A stretch of DNA of 64,000 bases, from contig NC_071337.1 in assembly GCF_027744825.2 (NCBI RefSeq), forward strand, positions 11,471,031 to 11,535,030, given 5' to 3'. This DNA comes from Synchiropus splendidus. Lineage: Eukaryota > Chordata > Actinopteri > Syngnathiformes > Callionymidae. The notes below the pieces were generated by a model. The model was given only the letters and a program-made list of their open reading frames with translations, was not told the origin of the DNA and ran no database searches. The translations under genes and the position numbers were made by a program. Shown here one piece after another: positions 37,191-48,708 of this stretch (positions within the stretch are counted from its first letter, which is position 1; each line of letters starts with the position of its first letter).

Positions 37191-39904
37191 CTTCAGTATG
37201 TGCAGACAATTGTGAGAGATTGCGTGATATAGTCTGTAGAAACTCCTTCCCGGTTTGCCACATAATTTGTATTATTTGGAAGCCATTTGGCTCGGATCGA
37301 TGAGGTTAATGCCCATAAGTAATCTGTGTGGTCGTCTTGGAAGGCGACCAAGAAAGGTGTGTGCGAGAAATGATATAGCAGATCATGAAATTTGAAGGAA
37401 ATTGAACTGATTCACTTTGTACCGGCACAGTCTGACCACCATATCCATTTCATTCTGTACTCCCTGGAAGAGTCATTTATATAGATGAGTCAGAGCTCTT
37501 TCAAATGTTCCAAAACTTTAGTATTTGCTGCATCTCAGAAGGGCTCAGTTAAACTGAACGTCTGCCATAAGGGAGTTGATTTCAAACACCTATTCCTCCA
37601 TCATGTTTCCTCACACTGACCTTTAATACGAAGCTCCTGGGAGTCATTGATATTGACTCGTCATTAAATGGCGGCTATATCACACTGGCGGAGAGCTACT
37701 GATGAATCACACTCAATTAGGCTAAATGTAATCCACCAACTGTCCAGTAATGGCACGATCCATCCTGAATAATTTGCTAAAAATGCACTCCAAAATCAAT
37801 GTACAGTGTTTGTGTTCTCTTCGGAACACTGCTCAGACCTGAAGACTTTGCCCTGTGGCATTTACCGTTCGCATGCAAATGACCTTGATTAATCATTCAT
37901 TGATTTTGAAATGTGAAATGTAAAGGTGATGTACAAAGATTAAATATACACCGCTCATGTTTCCACCAAGAAATCCATAGAGAAATCCATATTCAAGCCG
38001 TACATTCATCCCAACTCATGGACCAGCAGGCGAGTACTGGAGACTGTAAACATTTCATTGCATTTTTATTATGATAAAGTGCACCTTATTTTTTCTGAAA
38101 TATTGATGTTATTCCAACACTGAACAAAGTTAATTTCTGAGAAATGATAAGGAGCTTTTTCCTCCATTAGGGTCTCACGAAGAAGACTGAATGGGACAGT
38201 TTCAAGGTCACCGATGAACATCTGAGCCACCTAGCAATGGTCGTAGAGGAATGGCGGATTGTTTGGACTGAGATAGTGATAATCTCTACCAGTGTTGGGA
38301 AGTCTCTCTTTGAGTTTCCATTTTACTCCCAGGCTGCCATGTTGTGTCCACTGGTGTGTGCATATAACAGATAGGTGTGTACGTGCGTGACATTGTGGCA
38401 ACAACAGGAGCTGATCAGTGCACGGGGCTTGAGCTAACCATGATGAAATGCCTTGTTAGCACCACAAACAGAAGCAGCTGCACCTGTCCCTCATCTAATG
38501 GCAAATTACTGCCCCTAAATCAAAAACCTGAGGCCCATTGTGCACCTGTTTGTGCATGTAATTGTGTGTGTGTGTGTGTGTGTCTAGCTAAACAAAAGGG
38601 ATTTCACTGAACCGGCTAAACTCACAATATCTGAAGTTATTTATTTGCCCAGCAAAGAGGAAGGTCGGACGCTTTTGCTGTCTGTGTTGGAAACAGTGTT
38701 GAATCGCAAAATAGTTTAGATAAATAGTAGTAGACAGTTCAGATGAGTATATCGCTGTGTGCACGTGACTAACCCTGGGAAGCGCATGTTTTGTGTTTTC
38801 CATCCCTTTTTCTCCAGATCAAATCCCTGAATCAGTAGGCAGTCCAATTACTCCACCATATACTTGGCATCAGGAGACCGTAGTGAGTTAGTGGAATGCA
38901 TCCAAAAGGTCAGACCCAAAGAAGATTATGCGTTTCACTATGTCATAACTCCAATGTCATAACTAAGCCTCTATGCTCTGCACTGACTGTGAATACCAAC
39001 AAGGAGGTCGACCACTGAGGTCATGGTTCAAAACGGTGCGCATATTTGAGAAGCAAACATTCGCTGAATCAGCAATACAGTTGTACTGTCAATCTAATGA
39101 GAAAGTTCAGCTTCCACTTTAGGGTTTGTTCTGCATTTCTGAATCCACACAACCACAAGTGGAAAAAAAAAAAGAGTCAGCCGTCAACTGTAATCAGAAC
39201 TCAGTTTCTCACCAAACTATGATGACTGTTTTGATTGTAGTTGTTGCTTCATGAATACATTTTAATGTAGTAATTTTTCTTGCTTGTTTGCAGTATTTAT
39301 TTTATTCTTTTGACTTCGCACTCGGTCACGGGGAACAGAACTCCTTGATTCATTTCCTGTCACAGTTGGAGCAGCGAGTCAGCCTCTGTCATCCTAACCA
39401 TCTCACACATCATCTCCAGTCCACACCTACCCTCATGTCCTTGTTTACAGTTCTGAACCTCATTGGTTGTCCTCCTCTTCTTCTTTCACCCAGTACTTCC
39501 GTCTTCAACATGTCCTCTGTCTCTTCTCTCCTTGTGTTCAAACCATCCAAGTCCGGCCTCCCTCCCTGTCACCCTTTGTTAACCTCATGTATGAGCCTGT
39601 TCTTCCAAGTCAGTCCCAATGGGTATCTTCATATCTGCCCCCAAAATGGCAGGAAACACTATTGTACAGTGTCCTTTTTACTTTGGTTACTTCTGTCACA
39701 GATCACCCTTGTCAACTGTCCAATACTAATCCACCCTGCCCACACTTTTTTCTTCACCTTCGCCAGACTACCTTCAAATCTCCTTTTGTTTCGCCACCAA
39801 GGGAGTCCAAAAGGTTGCCCCTGAAAACAAAGTTGAAATCCAAGTGTTACTCAGGAGCTTGTGGAGGGCACGTGGTGTAGCTGATTTTTAGTGCGTTTAG
39901 TGTA
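37191..39904. other. Unassigned intronic stretch with (TG)n and a pyrimidine-rich segment
   Basis: Contains (TG)n at 38563-38583. The 39380-39790 segment is rich in TCC/CTC on the plus strand and carries the longest open frame of the window (178 codons, 39288-39824), which I regard as non-coding because its composition is a simple pyrimidine bias without a motif. It may be an antisense transposon relic. Confidence 0.4.
38563..38583. repeat. (TG)n microsatellite
   Basis: Uninterrupted TG dinucleotides over 21 bases. Confidence 0.95.
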
Positions 39905-40005
39905 TAATGCCATTTTTCTCCTTTCATTCATTCCATTCGTGGGCTTGCTAATACGTCTGTGCTACTTCAGGGCAGGAGGAGTGGGGCACCTTTGACAGGT
40001 CGCCA
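39905..40005 (+). repeat. Fragment of the common teleost 'GACAGGTCGCCA' repeat
   Basis: GGGGCACCTTTGACAGGTCG followed by CCAACTTTGCG, preceded by CATTCATTCCATTCGTGGG. This resembles the widespread fish repeat with CATCCATT at one side, a GGGTACACCCTGGACAGGTC box, and further along the box found separately at 45018-45105. Only a degenerate middle part is present here. Confidence 0.35.
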
Positions 40006-42235
40006 ACTTTGCGTAAGGAACACAAATCATACACTTAAGTTATCAATTCTTTCAATTGCAAAGGATTAAAACATCAATCTTGAAGCCAATATTAACTGTT
40101 GTGTACCTCTGCACAGCATAACATGAACCCCTGTTGTTTGCATGAATAAGTGGCTACGTCGGTAAGAAACCCAATTATTGTTGAAAACATTGACATGGCA
40201 GTCGGAGGATGTAACAAAAAAAGACAAGGAGCTAGGGAGGCTGAGATGTGTACGCAGCAAGCATCAAGGAACCTTGTGGTAACATTTGGACAGCGGACTC
40301 CGGAGTATTTGAAGAGAGTGCACGCTGACTGAGCAGGGTTGCAAAGTCGAGAGCAAAGAAGTGAAGGAGCTGGTTCCCAATCTGTTCTCTTAAACAAGTT
40401 TGACTGCAACCCACAGAAAAAAAAAATCGAGGATCCCACCACTTGTCTGGAGTGAGACTGGCCTTTAAAATGCACGTTGACAGAACGACGGGGCCGTGCA
40501 AGCTGTCTGTTCTCCGTCCATCTCATCCTCAGTCGCTCCATCCCTGCAGTCTGGCTCTTGTTATTTCACTCAATCTGTCTCAGGCTCTTCAGAGAATTCA
40601 GATGGACACCAGATAACCATGATGGCACGTAACAAGCCTCTTTGGAGGAGACAAGACTCTTGGATTTTACTTCCCCGCTCTCACTCACGCACACATACAT
40701 GTGATTTAATGAAGCAAAACACATGTACGTGTGCGTGAGTACAATACAAGCTGCAGCATTGATATGTTGGGCTTCTTTACTTTGACATGGATTCTCGACA
40801 ACATAAAAAGGGCTGTTAAGTCAGTAGGACCTCAAATGTGTGTGTCTCCACCATGAAGAACAAACTAACTGGATAACGCCCCCTCAACTTTTGTTTTTCG
40901 TGCCGACCCTTGGGAAGCGTTTGCGGCGCACCACGGATCAGACCTTACTCCTCTGGAACGGGCGTCAGGTTGTTTCCTATCTCAGACCCTGGGTATGTGC
41001 ATGTAACCGAGTCCCCTGGACTTTGGTTTCAGGGATTGCATTTTGCCCGGCCTTTTTTCAACCAGACAAAAACAGTGGGCCAGCAGAAACGTGGTGAAAA
41101 GTCTAGTGGAGTGTGTGCACCTCGGGTTCTCTCCCTCCACAGCCCTGGGATTCTTCTGTCCGAGCACATCAATCTTGTTATGGCAGAAAGTAGCAAAGCA
41201 GCCTCCATAGAATTCTGCTCTTCTGCCTCACAAATCTGTTCCCTAACCTCTAGAACGGGCATCTCATAGTTCATTAACGCCATTTCTTCCCCTCCTGTAT
41301 TTATTATTCCTGCGCATTCACAGCCATTTTATTCCAAAGCATTTTTCATCATTAAGCATAAACTTGGCTATGCAACAAAACAACTTTTTTTGATCGTGTA
41401 AAGTCCAGTTAATTACTAATGTAATTACCATAAAACAATGTAGTCTCTCTGCAGTAGATAGAGTGAGGTGACAGTGTGGCAAGCTAATGTCCTGCTCTGT
41501 CATCTATGTCCGAGGAGAATTGATGAAACAGTCGTTGACAGACGACCATGGCGGGATGCAGATTAGCGGCGGAAGGTAAATTGATGATGACATGGAAATT
41601 AAACTGGCTGAATATACAGCATATTCCTGTTCCAATTCTGAATGAGCACAAGAGCCGTCCCTTGTTGCCTGTTATACTTGAGCCGCCATGATTCGGAGCA
41701 GATACACAACCGATATTTTCCCTGTCGTGTGCAAGTCATACGCACAAACAGTCACTGTGCGTCAGTTAAAGGCATCACACCATATAATGGCGGCACATAC
41801 TCCTGAGAGCTCAAGTGGCTCACTGTTCTCCACTTCTTCATTTGGTATAACTGCACCTCCTCCCACGGCCTCAATTGCAGCCGATATCCCAGCTTACTTA
41901 ATCATTTCTCCTCCATCACCCCACCTTTCCTCTCGCTCCTTTCCATCTTCTCTCCTGACTATTTCCTTAAATATACATTGTGAGTCCATTTCTGCACAGA
42001 TTATCATAAATCAAATGTGTAATAATTTTCCATCAGTGAGCCAAGGTCCGGTGGCATGGGCTGCAGCGGAAGGGGCCCATACTTCAAAAACCATCTCCAT
42101 TTCATCTACCAGAATGTTCTCAAAAAGAACTAGCGGCATGTTACGTCGGTGTGTAGGAAGGAAGCAGTGGCAGCAAAGTTTGGCTCTGTAAACAGTTCAG
42201 AGGAGTCATTTGCAAGAACCTCACAAAACGATATG
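40006..42235. other. Unassigned intronic stretch
   Basis: Holds the strong hairpin at 40683-40740. Open frames at 40092-40541 (minus) and 41688-42191 (plus, 167 codons, Ser/Pro/Thr-rich) have no recognisable domain, start context or splice support and are treated as chance. Confidence 0.45.
40683..40740. repeat. Near-perfect 21-bp inverted repeat (hairpin)
   Basis: The left arm starts ACTCACGCACACATACATG (40683-40703) and the right arm ends TACGTGTGCGTGAGT (40720-40740). They pair over 21 positions with one exception, separated by 16 bases. Transcribed from the minus strand, the exception becomes a G-U wobble. It may have grown from alternating purine-pyrimidine (CA/TG) sequence. Confidence 0.9.
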
Positions 42236-42320
42236 CATCACAATAAGTATGTCATGGTACAATAGAATCCAGATATATCACTATATATTGCAAATTTTTA
42301 CAGTACATTTAAGCCAAATG
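42236..42320. repeat. Left arm of an older ATATATTG-type MITE
   Basis: CACAATAAGTATGTCATGG, then CCAGATATATCACTATATAT and TGCAAATTTTTAC. This appears to be the counterpart of 42836-42955 (GTGATATATTGCTG...CACCCCTG), with family X copy B between them. Common fish repeats show ATATCGTGATATATTG words with a CACCCCTA edge. Confidence 0.35.
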
Positions 42321-42351
42321 TTTGTTTGACATGGCTGTTTTTATTTGGTCG

Positions 42352-42741
42352 GCCATATTCGCTCCCTTTAACACAAATTTATGCTTCATCGGATATGAGC
42401 CTTCTGTCCGTGCACTGCGTTTATGTAGTCAGTATTTCTGCATGTTTCCATAAAGCTTATGGATATGGGCCAAACAGAGCTGTACCACTGGAAACTGTGG
42501 ACAGTGTTGCCGTCGCCGCCACCGTTTTGTGCAAGCGGTATATTGTCAATATTTCTTCCACAGTCACTTTGTTTATTTTTGGGTTTGTCGTCACGAACTT
42601 TTTTACGATGGGCTGCCCTCCACTGGTGGATATATGAGTGAACAGCAACACCAACGTAAATAACATATGAACTTATGGGATCAATAACGGTAACATGAAA
42701 CCACAGGGACAAGTTTATACATAAAGGGAGCATAAATGGGC
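42352..42741 (+). mobile_element. Family X TIR element, copy B (both terminal inverted repeats visible)
   Basis: Left end GCCATATTCGCTCCCTTTA (42352-42370); right end TAAAGGGAGCATAAATGGGC (42722-42741), whose complement GCCCATTTATGCTCCCTTTA aligns to the left end with a few mismatches. The interior matches copies A and C: CTTCTGTCCGTGCACTGCG, GTTTCCATAAAGCTTATGG, CAAGCGGTATATTGTCAAT and CCACTGGTGGATATATGAG. It is 390 bp long with no coding capacity, so non-autonomous. Target duplications are not obvious. Confidence 0.7.
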
Positions 42742-42835
42742 ATTTACCTGTCCACTCTGACTTCTAAAGAAAGGAAACGTGTTGGTGACTGACAGGGGAT
42801 GTTACCTAGTGGAGGTGCGGAAATCATATTTCACT

Positions 42836-42955
42836 CCTGCCTCGGCAATTATATGAACCTTTATTTTCGCAACAAAATATAACAATATATTGGAGGTCAG
42901 AGTGTATTGTGATATATTGCTGTGTAGATTTTTCATTTTTATGCACCCCTGTAAG
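42836..42955. repeat. Right arm of an older ATATATTG-type MITE
   Basis: TATAACAATATATTGGAGG, GTGTATTGTGATATATTGC and an edge at TTTTATGCACCCCTGTAAG. The pattern matches abundant fish MITEs that end CACCCCTA and carry TCGTGATAT words. Paired with 42236-42320 across family X copy B. Confidence 0.4.
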
Positions 42956-44659
42956 TGACACGACACAGCTATGTCCTTCAAAATATTATTTTGTCCAATT
43001 TGACTGCAAGGTTTGACAGTTAAACAGTAATGAGGTTAGTTTATGTAAAGTAGAGACCTCATGTTTGCTGCACACCTTACTTCATAAAATGGGGCCACGG
43101 CATGTTTGCAACGTCTCAAGAGCCTTCGCTCAACACCTATAGGTGACTCCGAATCAGCTCTATTCATAGGCTGAATCTGAATTATGCAGATAATTTAATA
43201 AATATTTATGTTGGTGGAGTCTGACAATATGATAAATGTCTTGCAGCCTCGTTTCACATGACGCTGCTAAATATTCAAGAAGTTTGGTAATAATTTATGA
43301 TCCTATCTGAGTTGACAATCGAGTGGCCGTGGTGAAATCTCATGCGGAGTCTCACACACACCAACATCCTGCAGCCGAAGCTCCGTCATTCAGAATTATG
43401 AAAGCCGACTGACAACCTTGCCAGCGATGTCTATAAACAATCATCAATCAGAAAACACTTCACACACTCACGTGCAGCGCGCCAGTGAGCTTTTGTCTCA
43501 CTCCATTTAGAGGTATTGACCATAAGTGTCTGTCGTAATGAATCGCTTATTGACTGTCCCTGTTTTGAAGTGACTAGAAAATGTCTCCCTCTTCCTCTCC
43601 CACACCGCGCGCGGACTGTAGTGCAGGAATGTGACAGCCTGAGCAATCGGACAATACCATCTCCTCTGAGAAGCTGACGTGCAACAGTGTGTTGCCATAG
43701 CTACCGAGAAAGAGAGGGAGAGGTGATGATGGACAGAGGCGAGACTGCAAAGGAAAAATGATGATTTAAACATCTCGTGAAGAAAAGTGAATTTCACACT
43801 CATGCGGGTTGATATTTAAGTGGACGTTCGGCGTCTTGCTGTAGATCGTGGGAAGGCTTTTCATTATAGAGGCTTTTAAATAAAACAAAAGTGAAAGGCT
43901 TGAAATAAGCCTGTGGAGCAGGATATGCCCCCAAAAGTCTCGGATGAATTCGTGGTCCAGGAGCGAGTAGTCGCTTTCTCCCACAAAACACCAGCAGGCA
44001 GAAACGCACACTTCACATATATTCCTTTGACGCACACATACAGAGAGAAAGGTTTTTCTCTTTTTGTGACATGACGAGTTGTCTGAATTCCACGGCTCTC
44101 TAAGTAGGTCATGCAGCCTTTTCAGAGTTCCACTCCTCCCCATGCCGCATCAAAAATGCATAAATCCCTGCACATTCTCCCTGCTAGCAGCTTCCCGGAC
44201 CGGCTAAGGCACATCCTTAGTGATTTTAATCCCATCAAAGGTACTTCTGCTGGCATGTAAACACAACATGGGATAAAAACTTATCTTCTCTCCCTCATAG
44301 ACTCGCGATTGTTTCTTATTTTGAGGGAAATCTTAGATTGGAGCAATACGTCCAGCATTTTTAGTTCAGCAAGTGAATGTGGGACGGATTTATATGCATG
44401 TTTACTAGCGTTTTTAAGTCCTGTGTTTACATTTACTGCACTATTTAGCATAATTGCTAATGGCTTATTGTCGCTGGAGAGTGAAACAAGTGCGTCTTCA
44501 CATGACGATGGCGCTGTGGCGCAGGTTGCTAATCTATTTTAAGGAAGATGGCACCCATGCACATAAAGTAATTCAGTATTCAAAAGTATTCAACAATTGA
44601 GGTCATTTATGACCTAGTTTTATTATAGTCGTTATTTTACCTTTTGTGTTTTTGTAGCG
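42956..44659. other. Unassigned intronic stretch
   Basis: Minus-strand frames between 43431 and 44143 are open for 70-125 codons, but no protein family is recognisable. No repeat named. Confidence 0.5.
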
Positions 44660-44965
44660 TGGCAGAGGTTTTCAATTGCTTTTAGCCATAAAATTTTCAT
44701 ATCCTGGGAACCACACACACACTCACTTGTACTGCTATTTTTTTGACTGTCATAAACCTGACCATCCAAAACCAATGGCTAACTTAAACCAGGTCTATCA
44801 CCCAAACGTAAACCCAGTTATAATGAACAAGTTATATTGGAGTTTTAATCCTCAAATGGAGACCAGCAAAAAAAAAAAAGAAAAACAGCAAAAATGTCCT
44901 CAGAAGAAGGAGTATTTCCAATCATTGGACCCCACAAGTATAGCTAAAGTAGGTGCATAGATGCA
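44660..44965. repeat. Teleost 'CCCCACAAGTATAGCTAAA' repeat fragment
   Basis: Ends GACCCCACAAGTATAGCTAA followed by AGTAGGTGC and a short CA run (44963-44974), a very typical junction of an abundant fish repeat. The body has CATAAACCTGACCATCC and AACTTAAACCAGG words in place of the usual CTAACC-rich body, and an A-run at 44867-44879. Limits approximate. Confidence 0.45.
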
Positions 44966-45017
44966 CACACACACAAGCCTACTGGGAATTCAGTATACTC
45001 AATCAATCTCTCTGCAT

Positions 45018-45105
45018 TTTTGGACAGCAGGAGGAAACCGGAGTGCCTGGGGTAGCCAACGCAAGCACGGGAAGAACATACAACCTCCACACAGAAAGGA
45101 CTGCT
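45018..45105 (+). repeat. Teleost 'GGAGGAAACCGGAGTGCC' repeat fragment
   Basis: GGACAGCAGGAGGAAACCGG, AGTGCCTGGGGTAGCCAACG, CAAGCACGGGAAGAACATAC, then AACCTCCACACAGAAAGGAC. This is a clearly recognisable copy of a box found in thousands of copies in fish genomes (consensus GGGAGGAAACCGGAG...GGGGAGAACATGCAAACTCC). It is not a gene. Confidence 0.75.
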
Positions 45106-48100
45106 CACATCAAATATATCATATTATTTTTCTTCAGTACAGCAAGGTCAGGGCAAAAAAGTATTAGATGATGCCATTCTAAGTTGGAGTACTTGCAAAA
45201 TCCTCATAAAACTTTTTATCTATATGGCTCTGCTTTCAGACTGTACACACCGATCAAAATGTAATATTAATGAAGACCACAAATGCTGCCAATAACGAAA
45301 GGCTTGAGATGAGATGTACCTTAAAACTGGCCTCAGGCAGATATTAAAGCCGACCTCATAAATAACTCAGAGGTTGTTGTTCAATTTCAGCCATTGTTTG
45401 AGAGGATTTACTGGAGGGAGCTCAGAGAAAAGAAAAGTTTGTATTGATAGGACTTTGCTGCCGACACGTCGGCTGGCTGCTGGTGAGCGCAATGAGATCG
45501 CTGTCTGAATCTGAAAGCTCGCCCGTAAGAAGGGCTGCCCTCTGGTGACCAGCCGCGCATATACTAATATTCTACTGTCTTCATATAAGCAAATCCAATG
45601 TGTTCCTTGAGTGACTTGTGCTTCTTCTACTTTGACTGGCTTATACCACATTCTTCAGCCACTATGATGTGTCTAACATCATCATCTCCGTCAGACTTCG
45701 GTTGTCACTTCTACCAGAGGTTTTCTGATGAGCTTTTACCTATTAAAATAAGTAAAATATTATTCCAGGGCAGAGATGTGGTTGTCATTGATAAACAAGC
45801 TAATCCTAACCCTAAGTCACCTCTATTCATAGTTCTCATCCAACACAATGTGCATCTGTGAATTTTTGAATTAACATTCAAGTCTGCATTATAATTTTTA
45901 CTGATTTGTTTTGCATGTTTTCATGCTGCGTTTTTAATAAACCACTAAAAGTAATCACAACCTTCTCTTCTATCATGTGTGCAGGTCAATACTTCCTCAT
46001 AAAGGCAGTCTTTTGTATCATTATATGCAATATTATATGTGAATAATCAATTCTGCTCTTGAACTTAAAAGCATGTTATTCTATGTAATAATTGCACAAA
46101 TTTCACACAATAGGACTGAAGTGTGGGAGTTGGCTGCATTTAGGAGGGTTGGTGTGAGAAGATTGTAAATTCCGACACATTCCGACACTTAGCTATAAAG
46201 CTGTGTGAACCGGAAAATGGCCAGGGTGAGGTTTCCTTTGCCCAAGCCGATGCACACCACTACCATCTTAAGAAGACGTCAGCGTATAACACAGGGGAGG
46301 TTACCGCCTGCAGGGAGCGGAGAAGAAGTCTCCCTCAATTTGCATCTCCCAAACTCCAACTGAGCAGCCAACTGAGTTTAATGAGTGTTGTTAGATTCTG
46401 GCAAACAGTTAGGGAGCAGCACTCTCCGTCTTACCTTCCATCTCCACACGAAAATGCCCGATGGCCCTGTTTCCCTCCCCGTGAACCAACAACCCCATCG
46501 CACGTTACGTGTCATACAACGAACAAGAAGCAACATTGAAGTAAATAGACCTCCAAGGCATGAGCACAGCTCTCCTTTGCCCCTTTGTGCTTGCAACCTT
46601 TTGAAGTGTGTTTCAGTTTGTGTGCACACGAGTGTGTTTGAACAGCATCACTGTTTACTCAAGTGGGAAAATCCACAGAAAAAGAAGTTAACAGCAACTG
46701 CCCAAGGGTTCACTTCTAATTGCCCCCCACCACTACCACTACTACAAGTAGACCAAAGCACTTCATGGTAAATAGACAAAAGGGGGGGGGAATGCAGAAG
46801 TGCACCACCGCAGGCAGCTGACGTTCTTGAATCTCCATTTAACTCTCAGAGGATTTCCGGCTCAGTATTTAGAGGTGTGCTAAAGAGCCAGGGGGCGCTA
46901 TATTGAGCACAGGTAATGTGCCAGTCAGTGTGAAGAATCTCCACAAATAAACAATCATTGTTGTTGTTGCGCTCCGAGATCAGGTGTCTAACATTATTGG
47001 TTTTCGCAGCTCCCTCAGCAAAAGATAGAGTATCTGAGCTGCTGCAAGCGAAGCGCTACAGATGAAGCCACACATGATGGAGAAAGCAGAAGGTCAATAT
47101 TCAATGAGGCAGTCAAGGAGACAACCAGGTTTGGTAGCAACGGCCCCCCCATGCTGGGATTTCTCTGCAAGGCTGAAAGTTTTCAGCTATTTTTATCAAT
47201 TCAGTATGTAGGGCCTCACAATATCAGTGTCAAGAAGGACTTTGGCTTTTAAGGAAGACCCTTGAGGAGGACTGTTGAGGGAAGGCATCAAGTATATTGT
47301 CTGCCTTTAGAGTGCCACAATGGTGCAAGCTGCTAGTGGGATGGAGATTACTTTTTTTACTAAAAGTAGTTTATCTATCCTTCATTTTTAAGGCAGTAAA
47401 ACTCAACACAAAATGCCATTCACATGCAAGAATGTAAATAAGAAACTTAGTGAAAAACAAGATCGCCTTTAACAGACCCTAAACCTAAAAAGACAAGATC
47501 ACATTTTAGATGGGTCTGTCTCCTCAAGAGGCTAAAACTATACTCGGTACTTATGTTACCTTACCTCAGGTGGCATGAGCCATGAAGGACTCACCCAGAC
47601 CTATATATAGTGTGAACTGTGGAGCTCCTCAGGGCTCATTGCTGGGACCGCTGAAAAGATGCACGGCATAAATTATTAAGTGTGCTGCCACAATTCTGCG
47701 GCTTGATAACCCAGATTTGTATTTTCTCCTCCCAGAAAATGCTGTAATATAAAATATGTGAACGCCCAAAAATGCATATTCATTTCAGTAACGGGGGCAT
47801 CGTGCCTCTCTGAAAGATGCAAACTGCTATGAGCGACTTCTTAAATCGTTTTGTACACTTTTTTTTGCAAAAAAAACTCCACTTGTTAATTCCACTTCCC
47901 TGTACAATACAAAAACATGTCCGCAAGTGATCTATCCACTTGGAGTTGGATCGGTAAATAAATAATGCCTGGAGAAAATATCAAGCTGCGTCGAAGGACG
48001 CTGGAAGCTGGAGCACAAGGCAATATAAAGAAACAAGCAGCGGTCAATTATGAGGATGATGAGGGGGAGGAGGAGCGGAGGGACTCTGGGGGCTTCTCTT

Positions 48101-48514
48101 CTTTCATGTGTTTTATGTGACTGATAGAAAATAGCAATTCCTCAGGGGAGTCGGTGAGGGTCTTTGATGAGGCCCCTCTATCAGATACAATCGCATAAAG
48201 CAGCTCTGCTCTCGTTCACCTGCCCCTGAAGAGGATGCTATAACTCTGGTGCCCAAACGGATTTGTTAGATAATTCAACAATTGACGGCCACCCTATTGC
48301 AATATTCAGCAGCTATTTAGCGCAGACAGATAATAGCTTTTAAGATGTTGCAGTTGACCGTCGCTGTGACCTTCTTTCAAACGACTTGAATCTCATTACA
48401 TTGCCGCGTTTCTCTGAGCCCCTGGGTCACATTCAGGGATGGCATCCCTCATGGGGTCAACTCGTAATTCAACAGATTGTGATACCTGTTAAATAGTTAG
48501 TTTTATTGTTGATC
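45106..48514. other. Unassigned intronic stretch; possible conserved segment at 47990-48480
   Basis: A G-run at 46782-46790 and G/C-rich patches. 47990-48480 has even, complex composition and no repeat words, so it is a candidate for conserved non-coding sequence, not demonstrable here. A lone TAATCCTAACCCTAA at 45800-45814 is too short to be telomeric. Confidence 0.35.
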
Positions 48515-48708
48515 TGTAATGTTCTGTTTTGTTATGTTGTTGCAGAGGCGTGTCAGAGAGGGGAGGGGCAGCTGGACGGAGTTGCTGGGGGTTGTGGGAA
48601 GTGAGAGTGCGACAAGCGTGAAGAAGTTATCTTCGGTGTTGTGGGGAAATAAAGACCCGTTGGAATACACCCTACTCTCGTAAGTGTGGAATCCTTCTGG
48701 ATATTACA
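48515..48708 (+). mobile_element. Possible short solo LTR
   Basis: Starts TGTAATGTTCTG and ends GGATATTACA, so the ends form TGTAAT...ATTACA. An AATAAA signal (48648-48653) in GGGGAAATAAAGACCCGTTG sits about 55 bases before the end, as in the R region of an LTR, followed by ATACACCCTACTCTCG. The interior is G-rich, unlike its flanks. Against it: no convincing 4-6 bp target duplication, and only one copy in the window. Confidence 0.35.

Noticed and set aside
39288..39824. Longest open frame in the window (178 codons, plus)
   Set aside because: Pyrimidine-rich composition depletes stops; no domain, no splice signals, and an overlapping second frame is open too. Possibly antisense transposon sequence.
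41688..42191. 167-codon open frame, plus
   Set aside because: Ser/Thr/Pro-rich low-information translation, no motif, no promoter or splice context.
43431..44143. Cluster of minus-strand frames up to 125 codons
   Set aside because: Overlapping, motif-free and without splice sites or family similarity.
45795..45820. TAATCCTAACCCTAA as telomere-like sequence
   Set aside because: Barely two imperfect units.
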